This document shows, one piece after another, positions 21,788 to 33,090 of a stretch of 64,000 nucleotides of DNA (the stretch's first letter is position 1; every line of letters begins with the position of its first letter). A program made the position numbers and the translations under genes. The DNA comes from Erinaceus europaeus (lineage: Eukaryota > Chordata > Mammalia > Eulipotyphla > Erinaceidae), in the NCBI RefSeq assembly GCF_950295315.1, contig NC_080164.1, positions 59,676,003-59,740,002 on the forward strand. Direction: 5' to 3'. The notes under the pieces were generated by a model, which saw nothing but the letters and a program-made list of their open reading frames with translations, did not search any database and was not told where the DNA came from.

Positions 21788-23569
21788 TCAGCTTCTGTTG
21801 ATGAGTGGGATCATCCCATACTCATCTTTATCTTTCTGACTTAGTTCACTTAACATAATTCCTTCTAGCTCTGTCCAAGATGGGTCAGAGAAGGTGGGTT
21901 CATTGTTCTTGATAGCTGCATAGTATTCCATTGTGTATATATACCACAGCTTTCTCAGCCACTCATCTGTTGTTGGGCACCTGGGTTGCTTCCAGGTTTT
22001 AGCTATTATGAATTGTGCTGCTATGAACATAGGAGTACACACCTCTTTTTGGTTGGGTGTTATGGAGTCCTTGGGGTATAACCCCAGGAGAGGAATTATT
22101 GGGTCATATGGAAGGTCCATGTCTAGCCTTCTGAGAGTTTTCCAGACTGCTCTCCACAGAGGCTGTACCAATTTACATTCCCACCAGCAATGTAAAAGGG
22201 TTCCTCTGTCCCGACATCCTCTCCAGCATTTGTTGCTGCTGTCCTTTTTGATGTATGCCATTCTTACAGGAGTGAGGTGGTATCTTAGTGTTGTCTTGAT
22301 TTGCATTTCTCTGATAATCAGTGACCTAGAGCAGTTTTTCATATGTTTGTTAGCCTTTTGGATCTCCTCTGTGGTGAATGTTTTGTTCATTTCCTCTGCC
22401 CATTTTTGGATGGGGTCATTTGCTTTTTTGCGGCTAAGTTTGCTGAGCTCTTTATATATTTTGGTGATTAGTTTCTTGTCTGATGTCTGGCATGTGAAGA
22501 TCTTCTCCCATTCTGTGAGGGGTCTCTCTGTTTGTTTAATAGTTTCTTTGGATGTGCAGAAGCTTTTCAATTTGATGTAGTCCCATTGGTTTGTTTCTGC
22601 TTTAGTCATCCTTGCAATTGGGTTTGATTCATCAAAGATGTCCTTGAGGTGTATGTGGGAAAGTGTTTTACCGATGTTTTCCTCTAAGTATTTGATTGTT
22701 TCTGGTCTAACATCCAGGTCTTTGATCCATTTGGAGTTGATTTTTGTGTCTGGTGAGATAAAGTGGTTCAATTTCATTCTTCTGCATGTTTCAACCCAGT
22801 TTTCCCAGCACCATTTATTGAAGAGAGCCTCCTTTTTCCATTTAATCCTTTGGGCCACCTTATCAAAGATCAGATGCCCATAGGTGTTGGGATTTACTTC
22901 TGGGCTTTCAATTCTGTTCCACTGGTCTGTATGCCTATTTTTGTTCCAGTACCATGCTGTTTTGATGATGATGGCTTTATAATATAGTTTAAGGTCTGGG
23001 AGTGTGATGCCTCCATTTCTGTTTCTTTTCCTTAAGATGGTTTTGGCAATTCTAGGTGTTTTCAGGTTCCAGATAAATGATTGTAGTATTTGTTCTATTC
23101 TCTTAAAGAAGCCTGGTGGACCTTTGATGGGTATTGCATTAAATTTGTATATGGCTCTGGGGAGAATATTCATTTTGATGATATTTATTCTTCCAATCCA
23201 TGAGCATGGGATATCTTTCCATTTCTTGGTATCAGTTTCTATCTCCTTGAGTAGCGACTCATAGTTTTCAGTATACAAGTCTTTCACTTCTTTGGTCAAC
23301 TTTATTCCTAGGTATTTGATTGATTTTGCTGAAACAGTAAATGGGAGTGATTTCTGGATATCTTCTTCTTCAGATTTAGTGTTTGCATAAAGAAATGACA
23401 CTGATTTTTATACATTGATTTTATAGCCTGTTACCTTGCTATATTGCCTAACAACTTCCAGTAATTTTCTACTGGATTCTTTAGGTCTTTCTATGTATAC
23501 TATCATATCATCTGCAAATAGTGAGAGCTTGACTTCTTCCCTTCCAATCTGTATCCCTTTGATTTCTTT

Positions 23570-24153
23570 TTTTTTTTTTAGATTATGATAAAATGATTAT
23601 TTATTTATTTATTTATTTTTATTTAAGAAAGGATTGATTAACAAAACCATAGGGTAGGAGGGGTACAACTCCACACAATTCCCACCGCCCAATCTCCATA
23701 TCCCACCCCCTCCCCTGATAGCTTTCCCATTCTCTATCCCTCTGGGAGCATGGACCCAGGGTCATTGAGGGTTGCAGAAGGTAGAAGGTCTGGCTTCTGT
23801 AATTGCTTCCTCGCTGAACATGGGCGTTGACTGGTCGGTCCATACTCCCAGTCTGCCTCTCTCTTTCCCTAGTAGGATGGGTCTCTGGGGAAGCTGAGCT
23901 CCAGGACACATTGGTGGTGTCTTCAATCCAGGGAAGTCTGGCCGGCATCCTGATGACACCTGGAACCTGGTGACTGAAAAGAGAGTTAAAATACAAAGCC
24001 AAACAAATTATTGAGCAATCATGGACCCAAAGCTTGGAAAAGTGGAGAGGAAGTATTAGGGAGGTACTCACTGCAAACTCTAGTATACTTCTGCTTTCTT
24101 ACTTTGGTGCCATACTCCAAACTCAGTCAATTTCTGCTTTGCGTTTCTACTTC
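23570..24153 (-). other. Extra 3' segment of L1A (probable 3' transduction)
   Basis: Downstream of L1A's own A-run (24,165-24,154) lies a ~570-bp piece of another L1 3' UTR with an internal deletion at about 24,101. It ends in AATAAAAATAAATAAAT, an ATCATTTTATCATAATC unique stretch and A's. It lies inside the L1A target duplication. Confidence 0.6.
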
Positions 24154-24165
24154 TTTTTTTTTTTT

Positions 24166-24348
24166 TACATGCATAACATTCCCCAGATTCCCATTTAGCA
24201 ATACAACCCCCACTATTTCATTCATTCATCATTTTTCATGGACCTGTATTCTCCCCACCCACCCACACACCCCAGAGTCTTTTACTTTGGTGTAATACTC
24301 CAATTCCATTTCAGGTTCGACTTGTGTTTTCTTTTCTAATCTTGTTTT
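24166..24348 (-). other. L1A 3' UTR proper
   Basis: Short (~180 bp) sequence after the ORF2 stop, not collinear with the L1B/C/E 3' UTR beyond 'ACACCAAAGTAAAAGACTCTG'. It ends in an A-run at 24,165-24,154 without a canonical AATAAA in the preceding 60 bases. Confidence 0.7.
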
Positions 24349-27300
24349 TCAACTTCGGCCTGAGAGTGAGATCATCCCATATTCATCCTTCTGTTTCTGA
24401 CTTATTTCACTCAACATGATTTTTTCAAGGTCCATCCAAGATCGGCTGAAAACGGTGAAGTCACCATTTTTTACAGCTGAGTAGTATTCCATTGTGTATA
24501 TATACCACAACTTTCTCAGCCACTCATCTGTTGTTGGACACCTGGGTTGCTTCCAGGTTTTGGCTATTACAAATTGTGCTGCCAAGAACATATGTGTACA
24601 CAGATCTTTTTGGATGGATGTGTTGGGTTCCTTAGGATATATCCCCAGAAGGGGAATTGCAGGGTCATAGGGTAGGTCCATTTCTAGCCTTTGAGAGTTC
24701 TCCAGACTGTTCTCCACAGAGGTTGGACCAATTGACATTCCCACCAGCAGTGCAGGAGGGTTCCTTTGACCCCACACCCTCTCCAGCATTTGCTGCTGTT
24801 ACCTTTTCTGATGTGTGACATTCTCACAGGAGTGAAGTGATATCTCATTGTTGTCTTGATTTGCATTTCTCTGACAATCAGAGACTTGGAGCATTTTTTC
24901 ATGTGTTTCTCGGCCTTTTGGATCTCTTCTGTGGTGAATATTCTGTCCAATTCCTCCCCCCATTTTTGGATGGGGTTATTTGTTGTCTTGTTGTTGCGTC
25001 TGGTAAGCTCTTTATATATGTTGGTTATTAAACTCTTATCTGATGTATGGCATGTAAAGATCTTCTCCCATTCTGTGAGGGGTCTCTTGATTTGGGTAGT
25101 GGTTTCTTTTGCTGTGAAGAAGCTTTTTAATTTGATGTAGTCACACAGGTTTATACTTGCCTTAGTCTTCCTTGTAATTGGATTCGTTTCATTGAAAATG
25201 TCTTTAAAATTTATGCGGAAAAAAGTTCTGCCAATATTTTCCTCTAAGTATCTGATAGTTTCTGGTCTAACATCCAAGTCCTTGATCCACTTGGAATTTA
25301 CTTTTGTATTTGGTGAAATACAGTGATTCAGCTTCATTCTTCTGCATGTTTCAACCCATTGTTTCCAACACCATTTGTTGAAGAGACTCTGCTTTCCCCA
25401 TGTAATAGTCTGGGCCCCTTTGTCAAAGATTAGATGTCCATAGGTGTGGGGCCTCATTTCTGGGCTCTCAATTCTATTCCACTGGTCAGTGTGTCTGTTC
25501 ATGTTCCAGTACCAAGCAGTTTTGATGACAATGGCCCTATAATAGTTTGAGATCTGGCAGTGTGATGCCTCCGGTTCTGTTCTTTTTTCTCAAGATTGTT
25601 TTGGCAATTCTAGGTCTTTTCTGGTTCCAGATAAACATTTGTAGCATTTGTTCTATTCTCCTAAAAAATGTGCTTGGGATCTTGATGGGGATAGCATTAA
25701 ATTTGTAGATGGCTCTGGGTAATATATTCATTTTGATGATGTTAATTCTTCCAACCCATAAGCATGGAATATCTTTCCACTTCTTTGTGTCTTTTTCAAT
25801 TTCTTTGAGTAGTGACTCATAATTTTCAGTATACAAGTCTTTCACTTCTTTGGTTAGGTTTATTCCTAGATATTTTATTGTTTTTGTTGCTATAGAAAAA
25901 GGAACTGATTTCTGGATTTCAATTTCTTCTAACTTAGTGTTTGCATAGAGGAATGCCACTGACTTTTGAATGTTAATTTTATAGCCTGACACATTACTGT
26001 ATTGCCTGATGATTTCCAAAAGTTTCTTGCTAGATTCCTTAGGTTTTTCCATGTATACTATCATGTCATCTGCAAATAAGGAGAGTTTGACTTCTTCTCT
26101 TCCAATCTGTATGCCTTTAATTCCTTGCTCCTGCCTGATTGCTATGGCAAGAACTTCCAACACTATGTTGAATAGTAATGGTGATAGTGGGCAGCCCTGT
26201 CTAGTACCTGATCTGAGTGGAAATGCTTCCAGTTTTTCACCATTGAGTATGATGTTGGCTGTAGGTTTGCTATATATAGACTCCACTATCATCAGGAATT
26301 TTCCATCTATTCCTATTTTTGTAGTGTTTTGATCATAAAGGGATGTTGTATTTTGTCAAAGGCTTTCTCTGCATCTATTGATATGACCATGTGGTTTTTG
26401 GTCTTGCTTTTGTTGATGTGGTGGATCACATTGATTGATTTACGTATATTAAACCAACCTTGCATGCCCGGGATAAACCCCACTTGGTCATGATGAACAA
26501 TCTTTTTGATATACTGCTGTATCCGGTTGGCTAGAATTTTGTTCAATATTTTCCCATCTATGTTCATCAGAGATATTGGTCTGTAGTTTTCTTTTTTGGT
26601 TGTGTCCCTGTCTGCTTTTGGTATCAGGGTGATGTTGGCTTCATAGAAGCTGGCAGGGAGTATTCCAGTGTCTTCAATCTTCTGGAAGACTTTTAAAAGT
26701 AGAGGTATTAGTTCTTCTTTGAAAGTTTTGTAGAATTCATTTGTAAAACCATCTGGTCCAGGACTTTTATTTTTGGGAAGATTTTTGATAACTGTTTCAA
26801 TTTCATTAGCTGTGATGGGCCTGTTCATGTTATCCACTTCCTCTTTACTTAGTTTTGGAAGTTGGTAGGTATCTAGGAAATCATTCATTTCTTCCAGGTT
26901 CTCTAACTTGGTGGCATATAGTTGTTCATAGAAGCCTCGCATGATTTGTTGAATTTCTGCAGTGTCTGTTGTGATATCTCCTCTTTCATTTACTATCCGA
27001 TTTATTTGGGTCTTCTCCCTTTTTTGTTTTGTGAGTCTGGCTAAAGGTTTGTCGATTTTGTTTACTCTTTCGAAGAACCAACATTTACTTTCATTGATCT
27101 TTTGTATGGTTTTCCTATTCTCAATGTTATTTATTTCTGCCCTAACTTTAGTAATTTCTGTCCTTCTGGTTGCTTTAGGGTTCCTTTGTTGTTCTTCTAA
27201 TAGGTCTTTAAGATGTGCAATCAGGCTGTTTATTTGTGCCTTTTCTTGTTTCCTAATGTGTGCTTGTATAGCTATGAACTTCCCTCTTAGGACTGCTTTA

Positions 27301-28167
27301 GCTGTGTACCAAATATTTTGATAGCTTGTGTCTTCATTTATTGAACTCTCGAAACATTTTGATTTCTTCCTTGATTTCCTCTTTGACCCAGAAGTTGTTA
27401 AGAAGTGTACTGTTGAGCTTCCACATTTTGGCACTGTTACTAATCTTTTGTTGATTGTTAAGTGTTAGTTTAATTCCACTGTGGTCTGAGAAGATGCTTG
27501 GGATGATTTCAGTGCTCTTGAATAGGCTGATGCTGTCTTGGTGGCCTAACATATGGTCTATCCTTGAGAATGATCCATGTGGATTTGAGTAAAATGTGTA
27601 TTCCAGTTTCTTGGGATGAATGACTCTGAAAATGTCCAATAGTTCTAGTTTATCTATCTCTTCATTTAGCTCCCTTATGTCTTTACTGATTTTCTGCCTG
27701 GATGATCTGTCAAGTTGAGAGAGTGGGGTGTTGAAGTCCCCTACTATGATTGTGTTACTGTTAATATATTGCTGTAGCTCTTTCAGTAGAAGTTTGATGT
27801 ATTTAGATGGCTTCTCATTGGGTGCATAGATATTAATAATTGTTAAGTCCTCTTGATTGACTGATCCTCTGAGCATTAAGTAGTGTCCATTCCTATCTTT
27901 TTTAATCTTATCTATTTTAAAGTCTATCAAGTCAGATATGATTATAGCTGTTCCTCCCCTTTTTTGTGGGCCATTGGCTTGAATGATAGTTTTCCATCCT
28001 TTCACTTTAAGTCTGTGTTTGTCTTGTTGCGTTAGGTGAGTTTCCTGTAGACAACATATTGTTGGGTTGTGTTTTCTGATCCATCTTCCTACTCTGTGTC
28101 TTTTAATAGGTGAATTCAGGCCATTGACATTTATTGATATCAAAGATTGAAGATATTTTAACGCCAT
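24349..28167 (-). pseudogene. L1A ORF2, frameshifted
   Basis: Start ATG at 28,167 (MALKYLQSLISINVNG). The endonuclease part (28,167-27,334) has [27 protein letters not shown] and [10 protein letters not shown]. Reverse transcriptase pieces are at 27,434-26,313 ([28 protein letters not shown]) and 26,292-25,537 ([18 protein letters not shown] at 26,076-26,065). The C-terminal part is at 25,502-24,349, with CWRGC before HCWWEC in overlapping frames and [13 protein letters not shown] near the end. At least four frame changes break it. Full span is 3,819 nt, so almost nothing was lost. Confidence 0.9.
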
Positions 28168-28223
28168 TCTTGTAGAGTTTTAGAGTGTTTTGATATATGT
28201 TCTATTTGTGGTGGTCTGGTTGT

Positions 28224-29198
28224 TTATAGGAAACCTTTCAGAACTTCTTTCAAGGCAGGCTTGGTGATGGTTGCTTCCTTCAACTGTTGCTTGTCTGAGA
28301 AGGTTTTGATGCTTCCATCTAGTCTGAATGACAATCTAGCAGGATATAGTATTCTTGGCTGAAAGCCTTTCTCATTGAGCACTCGATAGATATCTTGCCA
28401 TTCACTTCTGGCCTGTAGTGTTTGTATGGAGAAGTCCGCTGCTAATCTTATGGGTTTTCCTTTGTAGGTGACTCTTTGTTTTTCTCTTGCAGCCTTGAGG
28501 ATCCTTTCTTTATCCTTATTCCTTTCCAATCTAAGTATGACATGTCTTGGTGTCTTTAGGTCTGGGTTAATTCTGTTTGGGACCCTCTGGGCTTCTTGAA
28601 TCTTTATGTCTTTGGTGTTGTCTAGACTAGAGAAATTTTCAGCTATTATGGTCTGGAATACGCTTTCTTCCTCCCCTTCTCTTTCTTCCTCTGGTAAGCC
28701 AATAATGCGTATATTGTTTCTTTTGAAGTCATCCCATAGGACTCTGTTGTTGTTTTCAGCATCTCTTAATCTCTTTTTGAGATCTCTTACTTCTTTTTTA
28801 GTTGTCTCTAATTCATCCTCAGTCTTGCTAATTCTGTCTTCAGCCTCATTGATTCTATTCTCTCTGCCCTCTACTGCTTTCTGGAGTTCATCTATTTTGT
28901 TGCCCTGCTCTGATACTGTTTTTGCTTGTTCAGCTAGTTGCCTTCTTAGCTCAGCAATTTCAGCTTTCAGCTCTCTAATAACCATGCGATTATTAGAATG
29001 TTCTTCCATATTCTCATTTGTTGTTCCTGCAGTTCTGATTACAATTTTTTCAAATTCTTTACTCACTCCTGTTATTATTTCCTTAGCTAATGTTTGGATG
29101 TTGAACTCGTTGTTTTGTGCTTCGCCCTCTGGAGGACTTTTAGCTGGACTCTTGTCCTGGTTTGAGTCTCCATTATTTTTTCTTGTTGTTTTAACCAT
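28224..29198 (-). CDS. L1A ORF1 protein, intact
   Basis: An uninterrupted 324-codon frame starting ATG at 29,198 (MVKTTRKNNGDSNQDKSPAK). ORF1 protein coats L1 RNA as a trimer and acts as a nucleic-acid chaperone in L1 RNPs. Order: a charged, variable N-terminus (1-50); a long coiled coil (about 60-150, ELRRQLAEQAKTVSEQ then RINEAEDRISKTEDELE); an RNA-binding RRM-like domain starting IRIIGLPEEERE (about 165); and a C-terminal domain with NPDLKTPRHVILRL, KERILKAAREKQRVTYKGKP and GFQPRILYPARLSFRLDG. It is about 20 aa longer than L1B ORF1, mainly at the N-terminus. ORF2 starts 57 bp downstream of its stop. The intact frame suggests a recent insertion. Confidence 0.92.
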   Translation of the reverse strand: MVKTTRKNNGDSNQDKSPAKSPPEGEAQNNEFNIQTLAKEIITGVSKEFEKIVIRTAGTTNENMEEHSNNRMVIRELKAEIAELRRQLAEQAKTVSEQGNKIDELQKAVEGRENRINEAEDRISKTEDELETTKKEVRDLKKRLRDAENNNRVLWDDFKRNNIRIIGLPEEEREGEEESVFQTIIAENFSSLDNTKDIKIQEAQRVPNRINPDLKTPRHVILRLERNKDKERILKAAREKQRVTYKGKPIRLAADFSIQTLQARSEWQDIYRVLNEKGFQPRILYPARLSFRLDGSIKTFSDKQQLKEATITKPALKEVLKGFL

Positions 29199-29852
29199 TT
29201 TATATAAGTTAACAGTTTTGTCAATCCCTGAGTTGGAGTTCAGTGGTGTAAAAGCCTTTTTTTTTTCCCCTGTAGGCTATGGTAGCCTGAGGGCTTTTAA
29301 ACTATCAATAGGCTTCTTGGCTTAATCAATGACTCCTGACCAAGAGATAAAGCAGGGTGTGGCAGAGATAATCCAGTGGTTATGCAAGGAGACTTTCACA
29401 GCCCTTCAGCTATGCCACCGAGGTATAGGTCTTCTCCTGAGTTTCCCGGTTAGATCTCTGTACCCTGGTGTCCCTCCCTGTTGCTGCTCCAGATTCTGAG
29501 GGTAGTAGCAATGGAGACTCAGAGTTGTACTTGGTGAGTCTCTGGGGAGTCCTTTCCTCCCTTCAGCTGTCCCCTTGTTGGTGGAGCAGACTGGAGGTGG
29601 TGTCTCCACTGACAAACTGTCGAACTGTTAGCAGTCACTTAATCTCTCCTTAGGCCCCTCTCTCCTCTCTGTCACCAGCCACGCGTGTTTGTACTCACGG
29701 GTGATTTACTGGGTTTCTGTGGTCATTCTAGTCCTGTCTTGTTTCGGTCTGGGTGGTCTCCTTTGGTATTCCTAGTTGATCCGGGAGAGGAGAGGAGAGG
29801 AGAGAAAGCGATCTGCTGCTCGTAGCTCCGCCTCCGGAAGTCGAATCTTCCT
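29199..29852 (-). promoter_or_regulatory. L1A 5' UTR / promoter
   Basis: About 650 bp before ORF1. The outer end (29,780-29,852) is CpG-bearing with GGAGAGGAGAGGAGAGGAG repeats and GGAGGCGGAGC. I see no similarity to the L1B/L1C/L1F 5' UTR, so this lineage uses a different promoter. Confidence 0.75.
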
Positions 29853-31322
29853 TTTGATTTCTTTCTCTTGCCTGATTGCTATGGCAAGAACTTCCAATAC
29901 TATGTTGAAGAGTAACGGTGACAGTGGACAGCCCTGTCTAGTCCCCGATCTGAGGGGGAATGCTTTCAGCTTCTCTCCATTGAGTATGATGTTGGCTGTA
30001 GGTTTGCTATATATAGACTCCACTATCTTGAGGAATTTCCCATCTATTCCCATTTTCTGTAGAGTTTTGAGCATGAATGGGTGTCGGATTTTGTCAAAGG
30101 CTTTCTCTGCATCTATTGAGATAATCATGTGGTTTTTGGCTTTGCTTTTATTGATGTAATGAATGACATTGATTGATTTACGGATGTTGAACCAGCCTTG
30201 CATTCCTGGCATGAATCCCACTTGGTCATGATGAACAATCTTTTTGATATGTTGCTGTATCCGGTTGGCCAAGATCTTGTTTAATATTTTGGCATCTATG
30301 TTCATCAGAGATATTGGTCTGTAGTTTTCCTTTTTTGTTCTGTCCCTATCAGCTTTTGGTATCAGGGTGATGTTGGCTTCATAAAAGGTGGAAGGGAGTA
30401 TTCCTGTTTCTTCAATCTTATGGAATAGCTTAAGAAGTATGGGTATTAACTGTTTCCTGAAAGTTTTGTAGAATTCATTTGTGAAGCCATCTGGTCCAGG
30501 ACTTTTGTTGTTGGGGAGATTCTTAATAATGATTTCAATTTCTTTGTCTGTGATTGGTGCATTTAGATTTTGTAGTTCTTCTTGGTTCAGTTTTGGAAGT
30601 GCATAGGTTTCTAGGAATTGTTCCATTTCTTCCAGATTCTCTAGCTTGGTGGCATATAGTTCTTTATAGAAGTTTCGCAGAATTCTCTGGATTTCTGTGG
30701 TGTCAGTTGTGATATCTCCTGCATCGTTTACAATTCTATTAATTTGAGTCTTCTCTCTTTTTTGTTTGGTGAGTCTGGCTAGGGGTTTTTCAATTTTGTT
30801 TAATCTTTCAAAGAACCAACATTTGGCTTCATTGATCTTTTGTATGGTTCTTTTATTTTCGATGTTGTTTATTTCTGCTCTAACTTTAGTGATCTCTGTC
30901 CTTCTGGTTGCTTTAGGGTTCCTTTGTTCCTCTTCCTCTATGTCCTTGAGGTGTGTAGTAAGGTCATTTATTTGGGCTTCTTCTTGGTGTTTAATATGTG
31001 ATTGTATGGCTATAAGTTTCCCTCTCAGTACTGCTTTCGCTATGTCCCAAATATTTTGATATGTTGTGTCTTCATTTTCATTACTTTCCAGGAACATTTG
31101 AATTTCCTGTTTGAGTGAGTCTCTGACCCAGTGGTTCTTAAGGAGCATGTTGTTTAGTTTCCAAATTCTATGTCTTTTAATAATTTTCCGTTTGTTGTTA
31201 AAAGTTAGTTTTACTCCACTGTGGTCTGAGAAGATATTTGGGATGATTTCGATGCTCTTGAATTTATTGATGCTGTCTTTGTGGCCTAACATGTGGTCTA
31301 TCCTTGAGTATGTGTTGTGTGG

Positions 31323-31745
31323 TGTTGGGTAGTTGCCACCTCCCCCTGGCTTCTGCTTAACCATATGCCTATATAGGGATTTTACTGATCCAAAGCTTTG
31401 GTCTATTTACATAAATCACTTTTTCATAAAGCACTCCAGGGCATTGGTGGTTCTATGATAGGATTCTCTCCTGCTCCACTCCCTCCTTGTCACACACTGA
31501 TCCCTTCTTTGTCACACTCTGATTTTCACCAGTCACTTTTCTCTCCACCCTCTCTATATCACATCCTGTTTCCACCCTACTTGGAGAGTATAAAAACAGC
31601 TGCTCTTCTGATTAAAGACACTTGGAAATTGCTTTCCGGCTCCGAGAGTTCCAGAGTGTATCTCCTGCGGAAGTTGGTGCAGCACGAGTTCCTGATCCCT
31701 CTCCCACACAGCAGCCTAGAAGCTCCAGTTAAGTTCTCTCCAACC
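31323..31745 (+). repeat. Inverted LTR arm (left), incomplete
   Basis: Reads TGTTGGGTAGTTGCC on the + strand, opposite to the element's own 5' LTR. TATA box TATAAAAA at 31,589-31,596, poly(A) signal ATTAAA at 31,611-31,616. It ends at CTCTCCAACC, where it joins gag sequence directly. Confidence 0.92.
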
Positions 31746-32474
31746 TTGAGGGGTATTAAGGTTCTGAAGCAGGCCTTGTAAAATGGACCTGGTCCATGGG
31801 GCATGAACACCGTCATCTTTGATAGCCTGGCGTAGTTCCTTCAGGTCTGTGGCGGAATATGGATACCAGGCCTGAGGCTTTTGTCTTTTGGGGGCAACAT
31901 TGACCGGAAATGTGTGGACTTGCTCTGATAAGTGTGTAGCAGTAGGAGGAGTCATCGAAGTGGAAGCTTCTGGACAAGTGGCCGAAGAAGTGGTTTTGGA
32001 GGCTACAGGAGAATTCAGACATGTGTCTATCAAAACAGGGGTGGGTGAAGAAGCAGCCATGGAGGCAGCAGGAGATTCCGGACACGTTTCTGCCAAAATG
32101 GGGGTGGCCGAAGAAGTGGCTGTGGAGTCCAAAGAAGAATTCGGACACGTGTCTGCCAAAATAGGGGCCTAAGGGCAAGATGCCAAAATAGGGGCCTCAG
32201 GGCAAGATGCAGAGGAATTAGGGTGGGTCAAGATCACGACAGGCCTTTGCTTCTTCTTGTTTTTAAGGTGCTGGTTAAGTTCTATGATTACTTCCTTTAT
32301 CTCTTGGACCTCAGCCTCTAGGTCCTTAAGCCTTTTGAGAGGTTGCCCTATATATCCCTTAAAACCTGCTATGATGATCAACAGGATATAAGGTGAAGCC
32401 CCAAGAAAAATTTCCCAGATATATAAAAATTGTATACTGGAAAAAGAATGCAGGATTTGGAAAAGATTTTCCAT
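31746..32474 (-). pseudogene. ERV gag 5' part, stop-interrupted and truncated
   Basis: A minus-strand frame opens at ATG 32,474. The N-terminus carries a long hydrophobic segment (about residues 20-42, IWEIFLGASPYILLIIIAGF), then a basic and coiled-coil-like stretch (KRLKDLEAEVQEIKEVI). An in-frame TAG at 32,171-32,169 breaks it. The same frame then continues through a Pro/Ser/Thr-rich repeated linker into a segment that looks like the start of a betaretroviral capsid domain (YSATDLKELRQAIKDDG, APWT). It is cut at 31,746 by the inverted LTR; the last ~10 codons of the open frame are LTR. A membrane-directed N-terminus would resemble intracellular (IAP-like) Gag; that is inference. No intact product is possible. 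Confidence 0.75.
31960..32225 (-). repeat. Tandem repeats inside the ERV gag linker
   Basis: Three diverged units of about 66-72 bp, each containing a GACACGTGTCTGCCAAAAT-like core and GAAGAAGTGG on the + strand. Next to them is a ~25-bp direct repeat (CAAAATAGGGGCCT.AGGGCA, twice at 32,156-32,205). They encode the repeated Pro/Ser/Thr-rich linker. Confidence 0.8.
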
Positions 32475-32599
32475 GGTGGAGAGATCTCAGGAAAACAATA
32501 AGAAAGAAAAAAAAATCACAGTTCCTTAACACAATATTGCAGATACCCAAAAGGTGTGTACTTATCTAAGATGTCTTCTTGTAAATCTGCTGCTTACGG

Positions 32600-32617
32600 G
32601 TCCCTGTTCAGGCTCCA
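32600..32617 (-). other. ERV primer-binding site (tRNA-Lys type)
   Basis: On the minus strand TGGAGCCTGAACAGGGAC lies 2 bp after the LTR end. It differs at two positions from the standard tRNA-Lys primer complement, as known for many class II ERVs. Confidence 0.85.
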
Positions 32618-32619
32618 GA

Positions 32620-33090
32620 TGCCGGGATAGCCTGAGGGTACTTCTTCCCGAGCTAGTGCTCTCTGGGTTGGAGAGAACTCAACTGGAGCTGATCTAGGCT
32701 GCTGTGTGGGAGAGGGATCAGGAACTCGTGCTGCACCAACTTCCGCAGGAGATACACTCTGGAACTCTTGGAGCCGGAAAGCAATTTCCAAGTGTCTTTA
32801 ATCAGAAGAGCAGCTGTTTTTATACTCTCCAAGTAGGGTGGAAACAGGATGTGATATAGAGAGGGTGGATAGAAAAGTGACTGGTGAAAATCAGAGTGTG
32901 ACAAAGAAGGGATCAGTGTGTGACAAGGAGGGGGTGGAGCAGGAGAGAATCCTATCATAGAACCACCAATGCCCTGGAGTGCTTTATGTAAAAGTGATTT
33001 ATGTAAATAGACCAAAGCTTTGGATCAGTAAAATCCCTATATAGGCATATGGTTAAGCAGAAGCCAGGGGGAGGTGGCAACTACCCAACA
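32620..33090 (-). repeat. ERV 5' LTR, complete (right arm)
   Basis: 471 bp on the minus strand from TGTTGGGTAG (33,090) to CCCGGCA (32,620). The TATA box in reverse is at 32,824-32,817 and ATTAAA at 32,802-32,797. 32,666-33,090 pairs with the left arm; 32,620-32,665 has no partner. Confidence 0.93.

Larger units (their letters stand above)
23570..29852 (-). mobile_element. L1A: full-length L1 of a second lineage
   Basis: A minus-strand L1 inserted in L1B ORF2. The 5' end at 29,852 begins GGAAGATTCGACTTCCGGAGG, unlike the GGAAGATGGCGGACTGAG start of L1B. ORF1 is intact; ORF2 is broken into several frames. The 3' end is composite: an L1A-type 3' UTR and A-run at 24,154-24,165, then a second L1 3' UTR fragment and a final A-tail (23,570-23,625). 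A matching target duplication encloses all of it, so it entered as one unit. Confidence 0.87.
23558..29864. repeat. Target-site duplication around L1A
   Basis: TTTGATTTCTTT at 23,558-23,569 and again at 29,853-29,864. These mark the site in L1B ORF2 (codons around EIKGIQ) where L1A inserted. The sequence between them is L1A. Confidence 0.88.

Noticed and set aside
24080..24120. Internal deletion in the transduced L1 3' UTR, considered as splicing
   Set aside because: The joint keeps GTAAG on the upstream side, so it is not cut at a GT donor; a plain deletion at short homology fits better.
28606..29325. A 239-codon plus-strand open frame
   Set aside because: It is the antisense of the intact L1A ORF1 coiled-coil region and has no family resemblance of its own.
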